Origin: Chloroflexota bacterium
GTDB taxonomy: Bacteria; Chloroflexota; Limnocylindria; Limnocylindrales; CSP1-4
Assembly (NCBI GenBank): GCA_015661135.1
Contig: JACVXW010000017.1
Coordinates: forward strand, 1-12,460
Length of the DNA: 12,460 bases
Reading direction: 5' to 3'
A program made the position numbers and the translations under genes. Of the stretch, positions 5,836 to 11,809 are shown one piece after another. The notes under the pieces are model-generated. The model saw only the letters and a program-made list of their open reading frames with translations, did not search any database and had not been told where the DNA came from. Each line of letters begins with the position of its first letter. The first letter of the stretch is position 1.

Positions 5836-6758
5836 CTGAGGGCCTCCACGAGGTGCTCGACGTCCCAGCGGATCAGGGCTTCGTATGACGTCACGGGCTC
5901 CGCGCCAAGGGTATCGGTGTAGAGGTTCGCGACCACGGTCGTCCCGGTCTCGCGCGCGAGCTGGTCCATGAGCGCGGTCGGGAACTGGCTCTCGCTGAAG
6001 ATCGCCCGCACGCCCGACGCCCGGATCGCGTCGATGAGCGCCGCGATCTCGCCGGCGCTCGGGTCCTGGCCGGGGGCCTCCACCGCGACCCCCACGACCG
6101 TGAGGCCGTAGGCGCGAGCGAAGTACGGCAACGCGTCGTGGAACGTGACGACCCGTCGGTTCTCGGCCGGGATGGTCACGATCTGGTCGCGGACCCAGGC
6201 GTCAAGGTCTGCGAGCGTTTGCGTGTAGGCGGCGGCCGTGGCCGCGATCGCCTCGGCGCTGTCGGGATCGGCCGCCTTCAGGCCCCCTGCCACGCGATCC
6301 ACATAGCCCCCTGCGTAGGTCACGTCCAGCCACAGGTGGGGGTTCTGCGTTGCCGCGGTCTCTCCCGGGAGCGGCGCGACTCCGGGCAGGTCGGGGGCGA
6401 GGCGCACGATCATCTTGTCGCTTGACGCTGCCTTGATCGTCCCCTCGAGCCAGTCGTCCAGGCCGAGGCCGTTCATCACGAACAGGTCCGCGGCCGCGAT
6501 CGCACGCATGTCCTCGGGCGTGACCTGGTACGTGTGGATGTCCGCTCCGTTCGGGACGAGGTTGGTCACCGCCACGCGCTCGCCGCCGGTGTTGCGAATG
6601 AGGTCGGCGAAAACGGCCGAGGTCGTCACGACGTTGATCCGATCCGCGGGGTCGAGGGATGATCCGGGAGTTGCCGGGCCACCACATCCGGCGCCGCCGA
6701 ACGCCGCGACGACGCCCACGAGCAGGCTGATCAGGGTCCGGGGCGCGCTCCTTCGCAT
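5832..6758 (-). CDS. znuA: Metal-binding lipoprotein of a zinc-type ABC importer (ZnuA/TroA family)
   Basis: 308 aa. Captures the metal outside the membrane and delivers it to the permease. A lipoprotein signal covers 1-25: RR near the start, a hydrophobic core, lipobox GAGC with lipidated C25. The cluster A-I ligand set is readable: H75 (NGADIHTYQ), H141 (NPHLWLD), H207 (TFHDALPYFARAYGL) and D282 (LYTDTL). Three His plus one Asp/Glu is the zinc-leaning pattern (as in TroA), whereas manganese-type PsaA/MntC carry Glu at the third position; metal assignment by this rule is a family inference. The His-rich loop seen in many ZnuA proteins is absent, while the partner ATPase has a His-rich tail. 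ATG 6758 is chosen because it starts the signal peptide; the open frame continues upstream without meaning. The spacing to the -10 suggests a leaderless mRNA. Confidence 0.92.
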   Translation of the reverse strand: MRRSAPRTLISLLVGVVAAFGGAGCGGPATPGSSLDPADRINVVTTSAVFADLIRNTGGERVAVTNLVPNGADIHTYQVTPEDMRAIAAADLFVMNGLGLDDWLEGTIKAASSDKMIVRLAPDLPGVAPLPGETAATQNPHLWLDVTYAGGYVDRVAGGLKAADPDSAEAIAATAAAYTQTLADLDAWVRDQIVTIPAENRRVVTFHDALPYFARAYGLTVVGVAVEAPGQDPSAGEIAALIDAIRASGVRAIFSESQFPTALMDQLARETGTTVVANLYTDTLGAEPVTSYEALIRWDVEHLVEALR

Positions 6759-6764
6759 GAGCTG

Positions 6765-6793
6765 ATATTGAGACTCAGACTCAATTGGGTCAA
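6765..6793 (-). promoter_or_regulatory. Metal-uptake operon promoter with embedded Fur/Zur-type operator
   Basis: On the minus strand, TTGACC (6793-6788) and CAATAT (6770-6765) are separated by exactly 17 nt, and 6 nt more leads to ATG 6758, so the transcript should start at the ATG. Inside it lies a perfect inverted repeat, ATTGAG-N7-CTCAAT (6767-6785), covering the spacer and most of the -10. The 19-mer ATTGAGACTCAGACTCAAT differs at 3 positions from the Fur-box-like palindrome ATTGAGAATCATTCTCAAT. A Fur-superfamily repressor (Zur if the cargo is zinc) bound here would exclude RNA polymerase. The repressor itself is not in this window. Confidence 0.75.
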
Positions 6794-6848
6794 CCCTCGA
6801 TGTCGACGGCGGCATCGCCGAACGGAGCCGGCAGAGGGGGCCGGCAGT

Positions 6849-6854
6849 TACGAT
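6849..6854 (+). promoter_or_regulatory. Putative -10 for the glycosyltransferase (leaderless spacing)
   Basis: TACGAT is followed by 6 nt (TTGCGC) and ATG 6861, the same -10-to-ATG distance as the divergent metal-binding lipoprotein gene. No Shine-Dalgarno precedes the ATG and no -35 is recognisable. Confidence 0.5.
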
Positions 6855-6860
6855 TTGCGC

Positions 6861-7598
6861 ATGCGCGCGACCCGCTCCCCGATCCTCGCTCTCATCCCGG
6901 CGCACGATGAGGGACCGCGAATTGGTGCGGTCGTGCGGGCGGCGGCGGCGCACCTCCCGGTCCTCGTCGTAGACGACGGGTCCACCGACAACACCGCGGT
7001 CGTCGCTGAGGCGGCGGGTGCGATCGTCCTGCGCCAGCACCCCAACCAGGGCAAGGGCGCGGCACTCCGCGCCGGGTTCGCCCAGGCACTCACCTCCGGG
7101 CGAGCGGCTGTCGTGGCTCTCGATGGCGACGGGCAGCACGACCCGGCCGAGCTGCCGCGGTTCCTCGCGGCGGCCGCGGCAGGTTCCGCGGCAGGTTCGG
7201 CCGAAGGCCCGGCGCCGGGCCCGACGGCGGGTCCGGTGGAGCTGATCATCGGCGCCCGCGACTTCGGACGGATGCCGGTCGTCCGGCGAATCGCCAACGC
7301 GTTCGGGACGGTGCTGCTCTCGGTGGCAGTCGGCCGCTGGATCCCGGACAACCAGTCCGGCTACCGGCTCGTCGGGAGCCGGCTCATGGCGGCGATGCTC
7401 GACAGCCGCGAGGACGGCTTCGCGTTCGAGGTCGAGATGATCGCCGTCTGCCTGCGCGAGGGCTGGCACATCCGCTGGGTCCCGATCTCCACGATCTACG
7501 GCGACGAGCGCAGCCACATCCGCCCGCTCCACCACGTCCGCGAGTTCATCGTCGTGGCGCGGCGGGCGCAGCGAATCGTGAGAGGCGGGTCGGGCTGA
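6861..7598 (+). CDS. Family 2 glycosyltransferase (dolichyl/polyprenyl-phosphate sugar transferase-like)
   Basis: 245 aa. Soluble GT-A fold enzyme transferring a sugar from a nucleotide-sugar, in this subgroup usually to polyprenyl phosphate on the inner membrane face. Visible motifs are LALIPAHDEGPRIGAVV (9-25), VLVVDDGSTDNT (34-45), NQGKGAALRAGF (62-73), the metal-binding DxD in ALDGDGQHDP (86-95; D88, D90), and DNQSGYRLVG (163-172) with FAFEVEMI (188-195). There are no C-terminal membrane helices, so membrane association would be peripheral. A Gly/Ala/Pro insertion at about 103-126 (GSAAGSAEGPAPGPTAGP), partly encoded by a near-repeat GCGGCAGGTTC, lies between the DxD region and the next strand. 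ATG 6861 fits the family N-terminus. The donor sugar and final product are unknown. Confidence 0.9.
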   Translation: MRATRSPILALIPAHDEGPRIGAVVRAAAAHLPVLVVDDGSTDNTAVVAEAAGAIVLRQHPNQGKGAALRAGFAQALTSGRAAVVALDGDGQHDPAELPRFLAAAAAGSAAGSAEGPAPGPTAGPVELIIGARDFGRMPVVRRIANAFGTVLLSVAVGRWIPDNQSGYRLVGSRLMAAMLDSREDGFAFEVEMIAVCLREGWHIRWVPISTIYGDERSHIRPLHHVREFIVVARRAQRIVRGGSG

Positions 7599-7663
7599 GG
7601 TCGGAGCGGCCGGTCGAGCCCTGAGCAGACCCGCGGTCGGGGACGTCGGGTCCGATTCGCCAG

Positions 7664-7682
7664 ATACCCGCCAGGCGGGTAT
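7664..7682. repeat. 19-bp perfect palindrome, copy 1 (TACCCG-N5-CGGGTA)
   Basis: ATACCCGCC-A-GGCGGGTAT is fully symmetric around A7673. It lies about 65 bp after the glycosyltransferase stop. As RNA it folds to a 7-bp stem with a CCAGG loop and no T-run follows, so it would be a weak intrinsic terminator. As DNA it resembles a dimeric repressor site. Confidence 0.7.
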
Positions 7683-7810
7683 TAGTCAGGGTAGAGCCTC
7701 GGAATCTCTCGGTTGCGGCCGGCCGAGGCGACCGAAATGTACCGGCACGAGCGTGCGCCGGGATGAATCCGTACGCCGTCGCGGCGGATCGACGTCGGCG
7801 GCGCCGACTA

Positions 7811-7829
7811 GTACCCGTGTGGCGGGTAT
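7811..7829. repeat. TACCCG-N5-CGGGTA palindrome, copy 2
   Basis: TACCCG (7812-7817), 5-nt spacer TGTGG, CGGGTA (7823-7828). Together with its right flank it matches copy 1 in direct orientation at 20 of 25 positions, exactly 147 bp apart. On the minus strand it lies about 65 bp after the stop of the FGD-like oxidoreductase, mirroring copy 1 relative to the glycosyltransferase. Confidence 0.7.
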
Positions 7830-7892
7830 TTGACAGTCTTGGCGGTTCGGGGGCCGCGCGATCTGGCGGCGACGGCGGCCTGGAGGCCGGGC

Positions 7893-8882
7893 TCAGCCCA
7901 GGTTCAGCTGCGGCAGGACCTCGCGGCCGAACACCTCGATGAACTCGGCCTGGTTGCGGCCGACGTTGTGGAGGTGGACCTCGTCGAAGCCCATGTCCAG
8001 GTAGTGCTGGATGTGGGCGGCGTGGGCGCCGAGGTCGGAGGTCATGAGGACCCGGTTCTTGAAGTTTTCCGGGCCGACCATCTTCGCCATCGCCGCGAAG
8101 TCCTCGGGGTTCTTGATGTCCTGCTTCGGGAAGGGCATCCCGCCGTTGGGCCACTCGCGCACGGCCTGGTCGCGAGCCTCCTCGTCTGTCCGTGCCCACG
8201 AGACATGGATCTGCAGCAGCTTCGGTGAGCGTGACGGGTCCTTGCCCGCCTCGCGCGCCCCTTCCTCGAACTTCGCCCAGAGCATCCCGATCTTCTCGTC
8301 CGCGGCCCCGACGGTGATGATCCCGTCGGCGAACTTGCCGGTCTTCTTCGCGTTGATGGGCCCCGCGGTCGCCACGTAGATCGGGACCGGCTGTTCGGGG
8401 CGCGTGTAGAGCTTGGCGCTCTCGAGGGTGAAGTGCTCGCCCCGATGCTTGACGACCTCGCCGCTGAAGAGCTTGTTGATGATCTCGATGCTCTCGAACA
8501 GCATCGCGCTGCGGACGCCGATCTCGGGCCAGACACCGCCGACGACGTGCTCGTTGAGCGCCTCGCCGGCGCCCAGGCCCAGGTAGAACCGGCCGGGGAA
8601 CATCGCCCCGAGAGTCGCGGCGGCGTGGGCGATGACCGCGGGGTGGTAGCGGAACCCGGGGCACGTGACGGCGGTCCCGAACGGGAGCGAGGTCCGGACG
8701 CCCAGGGCCCCCATGAACGACCAGGCGAACGCGGCGTTGCCCTGCTGCGGCGTCCACGGATGGAAATGCTCGCTGACCATGAACCCGGCACTGAATCCGG
8801 CCGCCTCGGCCTGGGCACACCAGTCGAGCAGGTCCGTCGGGTGGAACTGCTCCAGCATCGCCGCGTAGCCGATCTTTGCCAT
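7893..8882 (-). CDS. F420-dependent oxidoreductase, glucose-6-phosphate dehydrogenase (FGD)-like LLM family
   Basis: 329 aa, close to the 336 aa of mycobacterial FGD1, which it resembles throughout. LLM TIM-barrel enzyme; FGD oxidises glucose-6-phosphate and reduces coenzyme F420. Shared signatures are the active-site segment VSEHFHPW (36-43; H39 and W43 match the FGD catalytic His and Trp), FRYHPAVIAHAAATLGAMFPGRFYLGLGAGEALNE (77-111; E107 aligns with the catalytic Glu), a GPINAKK segment where FGD has a phosphate-contacting Lys, and an Arg in KNRVLMTSD aligned with the FGD phosphate-binding Arg. The substrate could still differ, since many homologues of this subfamily are uncharacterised. 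The start is ATG 8882, with TACCAT 7 nt upstream and no Shine-Dalgarno. It is divergent from the persulfide-dioxygenase-like gene with only 57 bp between the starts. Confidence 0.9.
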   Translation of the reverse strand: MAKIGYAAMLEQFHPTDLLDWCAQAEAAGFSAGFMVSEHFHPWTPQQGNAAFAWSFMGALGVRTSLPFGTAVTCPGFRYHPAVIAHAAATLGAMFPGRFYLGLGAGEALNEHVVGGVWPEIGVRSAMLFESIEIINKLFSGEVVKHRGEHFTLESAKLYTRPEQPVPIYVATAGPINAKKTGKFADGIITVGAADEKIGMLWAKFEEGAREAGKDPSRSPKLLQIHVSWARTDEEARDQAVREWPNGGMPFPKQDIKNPEDFAAMAKMVGPENFKNRVLMTSDLGAHAAHIQHYLDMGFDEVHLHNVGRNQAEFIEVFGREVLPQLNLG

Positions 8883-8889
8883 GGACCCA

Positions 8890-8895
8890 ATGGTA
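8890..8895 (-). promoter_or_regulatory. Putative -10 for the FGD-like gene (leaderless spacing)
   Basis: Minus-strand TACCAT (8895-8890) is followed by 7 nt and ATG 8882. No -35 is recognisable. With a 57-bp divergent gap, this site must lie close to or overlap the control region of the opposite gene. Confidence 0.45.
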
Positions 8896-8939
8896 CGAGG
8901 CGCCGGACCTTTCGCGGGCGTGCGACGATGCACGGGCCA

Positions 8940-10328
8940 ATGGATATCGAGGTCTTCACCACCCGGGGGCTCGGTGACGCTTCCTACCTGATCGCAAGCG
9001 AGGGCGAGGCCGCGCTCGTGGACCCGCAGCGGGACGCGTGGCGGTTCCTCGCGGTGGCGGCGGAGCGCGGCTGGCGCGTGACGCGGGTCATCGACACACA
9101 CGTCCACAACGACTACCTGTCCGGTGCGCTGGAGACCCGGGCCGCCACCGGCGCCGAGATCGTGGCGCCCGCCCGCGGTTCGTATGCCTTCGCGCATCGC
9201 GGCGCGGAAGAGGGGACCACGATCGAGGTCGGCGCCCTTCGACTGACGGCGATGGCCACGCCCGGCCACACGCCCGAGCACCTCGCCTGGGCGATCCGCG
9301 GGGCCGGTGTCCCGCAAGACACCACGCCCGATGGCGTCTTCACCGGCGGCTCGCTCCTCGTTGGGACCGCCGGGCGGACCGACCTCCTGGGCGACGAGCT
9401 GACGGACGAGCTGACAGCACTCCAGGCGCAGTCACTCCGCAGGCTCGCCGCTCTCCCATTCGGGGTCCGGATCCTCCCGACCCACGGCGCCGGAAGCTTC
9501 TGCAGCGCCGGTTCGGCCGCGCCGACCAGGACGACGACGGTTGGGGCGGAGCTCACCGGCAATCCCGTCCTGGCGGCGATGGACGGTGCGGACTTCCGCG
9601 AGACCCTGCTCCGGGGCGTTGGCCGATTCCCTGCTTACTACGCCCGGATGGCCCCGCTCAATCGTGCGGGACCGGCCGTCCATGGCGGTCCGCCGGCGAG
9701 CGTCGGGCTGGACCCAGCAGGTCTCGAGCGCGCGGTGGTGACCGGCGTCCGGATCGTGGACGCGCGGCCGCGCGCGGCGTTCGCGGCAGCGCACATCCCC
9801 GGTTCGCTGAGCGTGGAACTGGACGACAGCTTCTCGGCATACGTCGGCTGGGTACTGCCGTTCGACGCGCCCCTCGCGCTCGTCCTTCCGGCGCCCGCGG
9901 CGGAGGCACGCGCCGAAGCGATCATCCAGCTCTTCCGCATCGGCTACGAGCACGTCGCTGGGCATCTCGAGGGTGGCGTCGGCGCGTGGGAGGCCTCCGG
10001 CCGACCGATCTCATCGTTCCCGACGACGACGATGGACGACGTCTTTGCGGAGGCGGTCGCAGGGCAGATGCCGGCGCTTCTCGACGTTCGGCAGCCGATT
10101 GAATGGCACGCCGACGGCGTGATCCCCGGTGCCCAGACGATCTTCGTCGCGGATCTTCCCGGCCGGCTGGCCGAACTACCGCGCGATCGGCGGATCACGG
10201 TTGCCTGCAAGGCCGGCGGCCGCGCGGCGATCGCGGCAAGCGTGCTGGACGCGGCCGGGTTCGACGTCCGGCTCGTGGCAGTTGGCGGCCAGGTCGGCTG
10301 GCCGGAGCGATTCGCCCGACTGGGGTAG
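8940..10328 (+). CDS. MBL-fold persulfide dioxygenase-like protein fused to two rhodanese domains (ETHE1/CstB-like)
   Basis: 462 aa. Expected role: oxidation and transfer of sulfane sulfur (glutathione or low-molecular-weight persulfides) in the cytoplasm. The MBL domain (about 1-205) carries THVHNDYLSG (53-62), TPGHTPEH (107-114), VGTAGRTDLLG (141-151) and ILPTHGAGSFCS (178-189). H54, H110 and D148 match the 2-His-1-Asp iron triad of ETHE1. A first rhodanese domain (about 265-355) has DARPRAAFAAAHIPGSL but no active-site Cys; a second (about 365-462) has LLDVRQPIEW and the loop C423-KAGGR, so it should be the active sulfurtransferase. This order, with an inactive then an active rhodanese, is common in actinobacterial homologues. 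ATG 8940 fits the family N-terminus; an in-frame ATG at 8928 would add four residues. No clear Shine-Dalgarno or -10 marks either. Confidence 0.9.
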   Translation: MDIEVFTTRGLGDASYLIASEGEAALVDPQRDAWRFLAVAAERGWRVTRVIDTHVHNDYLSGALETRAATGAEIVAPARGSYAFAHRGAEEGTTIEVGALRLTAMATPGHTPEHLAWAIRGAGVPQDTTPDGVFTGGSLLVGTAGRTDLLGDELTDELTALQAQSLRRLAALPFGVRILPTHGAGSFCSAGSAAPTRTTTVGAELTGNPVLAAMDGADFRETLLRGVGRFPAYYARMAPLNRAGPAVHGGPPASVGLDPAGLERAVVTGVRIVDARPRAAFAAAHIPGSLSVELDDSFSAYVGWVLPFDAPLALVLPAPAAEARAEAIIQLFRIGYEHVAGHLEGGVGAWEASGRPISSFPTTTMDDVFAEAVAGQMPALLDVRQPIEWHADGVIPGAQTIFVADLPGRLAELPRDRRITVACKAGGRAAIAASVLDAAGFDVRLVAVGGQVGWPERFARLG

Positions 10329-10331
10329 CGT
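10326..10331 (+). promoter_or_regulatory. Putative -10 overlapping the preceding stop codon
   Basis: TAGCGT starts with the TAG stop of the dioxygenase/rhodanese gene and is followed by 6 nt (GCGCCC) and ATG 10338. The spacing is the same as in other likely leaderless genes here, but no -35 is seen, and read-through from upstream is equally possible. Confidence 0.4.
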
Positions 10332-10337
10332 GCGCCC

Positions 10338-11054
10338 ATGGATCTTCGCGACTGGCGGTTCCCGGAACCGGCGCCTCGGCGGCGCTTCAGCCGCCCCAAC
10401 GCCCTGCGCGACCCGCTCCGGACCGCCCTCCTCGGCGGGCTGCTGGTGATGGTCGTCGGCGCGCTGCTGCCCTGGATGCAGGCGTGGCTCCCGTACCAGG
10501 GCTTCTTCGAGATCAGCGGGTTCGAGGGTGCCGGCGACGCGGGCCTCGTCCTGGAACTCGGACTGATCGCCACAGCGCTGACCTGGAGCGATCGCGCCTG
10601 GAACAGCCGCCTCGCGATCCTGGTGGCCGGACCCGTGATCCTGGGCGTCATCTGCCTGCTGGTTCTGCGCATCGCGTACACGGACGCGACGATCTACCTT
10701 CGATCGCTCGAGAAGTACGGCGGGTACGGCTCGCTCCAGCCGGCATTCGTCGCAACGATCGTCGGGGCCGCGATTGCCAGCGTGGCCGGCGCCGTCCAGC
10801 TCCGGCGCGCTCGCCGCCGCGTCTCGTTCAATCTCGGCCTGACCGGCCCGACCGTCGCGGGGACGATCGGCGGCGTCGCCGGCGCCATCGGCGGTTTCAT
10901 CGCGGGGGTGAGAATCGCGGAACTGATCACTGCCGGGGACATCGCGGGGGTCTCGACCAGCGTGCTCGTGATCATGGCCTTCAGCCTTGCGTTCGTCGGG
11001 GCATGGGTGGGCGCGGTCGGCGCGTCGAGCCTCGCCCGAGGCGCTCGCCGATGA
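10338..11054 (+). CDS. Six-helix membrane protein of unknown function
   Basis: 238 aa; family not recognised. A basic, Pro-rich N-terminus (1-28, many Arg) precedes about six predicted membrane segments near 29-46, 67-83, 92-111, 135-154, 171-190 and 206-228, with a short basic end. The first segment ends LPWMQAW, and the following loop (QGFFEISGFEGAGDAG, 54-69) has the look of small bacterial membrane proteins of the 'LLPW...G.....G.G' type, often of unknown role. Arg-rich loops after helices 2 and 4 suggest cytoplasmic faces. It follows the persulfide gene by 9 bp and precedes the CPBP gene by 1 bp, so it probably belongs to a plus-strand operon. No Shine-Dalgarno precedes the ATG. Confidence 0.8.
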   Translation: MDLRDWRFPEPAPRRRFSRPNALRDPLRTALLGGLLVMVVGALLPWMQAWLPYQGFFEISGFEGAGDAGLVLELGLIATALTWSDRAWNSRLAILVAGPVILGVICLLVLRIAYTDATIYLRSLEKYGGYGSLQPAFVATIVGAAIASVAGAVQLRRARRRVSFNLGLTGPTVAGTIGGVAGAIGGFIAGVRIAELITAGDIAGVSTSVLVIMAFSLAFVGAWVGAVGASSLARGARR

Positions 11055-11055
11055 C

Positions 11056-11808
11056 GTGGTGAGCCGCCCTCAGGGTCTCGCCACTCGCTTCGCCGCCGGT
11101 TTCGTTGCCGGACCGGCTTATCCGGCGGCGGCGGCGGACCGACGAGTGATCGGCATCCTTGGGCTGGACCTGCCCGTTCGCGCCACGATCGCGATGGCCG
11201 CGGTGTCACTCCTGCTCCTGGTCGACTTCACGCGGCTCGCGATCCCGGCGGACATCCAGGCGCTCGGCCGATCGTCAGACGCCCTTCGCTTCCAGGCAAT
11301 CGAGCGGCTGGTCCTGTTCGGCCTCGCGCCCGCGCTCGTGGTCGTCCTCGCCTTCCGCGACCGTCTGCCGGCCTACGGGCTCGGGCTGGGCGACTGGCGC
11401 TGGGGCATCGGGCTCGCCGCCGCAGGGTGTGCCGTCGTGACGCCGATCGTCATGGCCCTCGGGTCGGGCGCCGAGTTCGGCACCTATTACGGGATCTCCG
11501 ACGCACCGCTCGGCGATCTCATCGTCACCAACGCCCTGGACCTCGCCTCGGCCGAGTTCCTGTTCCGGGGCTTTCTGCTGTTCACGCTCCTCCGGACGAT
11601 CGGGCCGGTGGGTCTCATCGTGACGCTCCTGCCGTTCGTCTTCTCGCACCTCGGCAAGCCGGAGATCGAGCTGTTCTCGACGCTCTTCGGCGGGGCGGTG
11701 TTCGGCTGGCTCAACTGGCGGACTGGCTCCATCTGGTGGAGCGCCCTGGGGCACGTCTACATCCTCACCCTGGTGATCGTGGTCGCCGGCGCCGCGGCGT
11801 CCTCGTAA
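11056..11808 (+). CDS. CPBP-family (Rce1/abortive-infection-like) intramembrane protease homologue with altered motifs
   Basis: 250 aa from GTG 11056 (GTG 11059 is also possible), 1 nt after the preceding stop. About six to seven hydrophobic segments. The CPBP core is visible: SAEFLFRGFLLF (165-176) aligns with the EExxxR motif, FVFSH (194-198) with the FxxxH motif, and a last-helix His in ALGHVYIL (231-238). Two positions deviate: the first Glu of EExxxR is Ala (A166, with E167 and R171 kept), and the Asn of the HxxxN-type motif is Leu (L237). Active family members cleave CaaX-type or peptide substrates in the membrane; others are thought to be non-proteolytic. With these changes, protease activity is doubtful. 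Confidence 0.82.
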   Translation: MVSRPQGLATRFAAGFVAGPAYPAAAADRRVIGILGLDLPVRATIAMAAVSLLLLVDFTRLAIPADIQALGRSSDALRFQAIERLVLFGLAPALVVVLAFRDRLPAYGLGLGDWRWGIGLAAAGCAVVTPIVMALGSGAEFGTYYGISDAPLGDLIVTNALDLASAEFLFRGFLLFTLLRTIGPVGLIVTLLPFVFSHLGKPEIELFSTLFGGAVFGWLNWRTGSIWWSALGHVYILTLVIVVAGAAASS

Positions 11809-11809
11809 G

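Larger units (their letters stand above)
7599..7892 (+). other. Gene-free convergent interval with two related palindromes and a chain of small hairpins
   Basis: No plausible ORF lies here; it separates the stops of two convergent genes. Apart from the two palindromes annotated separately, it holds inverted repeats GCCTCGG/CCGAGGC (7696-7702/7723-7729), a GCACG-AG-CGTGC repeat near 7753-7764, and GTCGGC-GGC-GCCGAC just before the second palindrome. An isolated TTGACA occurs at 7830-7835 with no matching -10 about 17 bp on. Candidates are back-to-back terminators, a structured RNA, or a pair of protein-binding sites. Confidence 0.5.

Noticed and set aside
6759..7535. N-terminal extension of the metal-binding lipoprotein frame
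   Set aside because: It crosses the promoter and is antisense to the glycosyltransferase; the signal peptide starts at ATG 6758.
7664..7829. CRISPR-like or transposon-end interpretation of the twin palindromes
   Set aside because: Only two copies, in direct rather than inverted orientation, with no target-site duplication, transposase or cas gene in view.
7830..7835. Perfect TTGACA as a -35 box
   Set aside because: No -10-like hexamer 16-18 bp downstream on the plus strand and no gene there to drive.
8433..8939. Upstream extension of the dioxygenase/rhodanese frame
   Set aside because: Antisense to the FGD-like gene; the MBL domain begins at 8940.
10103..11062. Plus-strand open frame of 319 codons overlapping two genes
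   Set aside because: Arg/Pro-rich out-of-frame reading with no domain; the overlapped genes have clear motifs or membrane segments.
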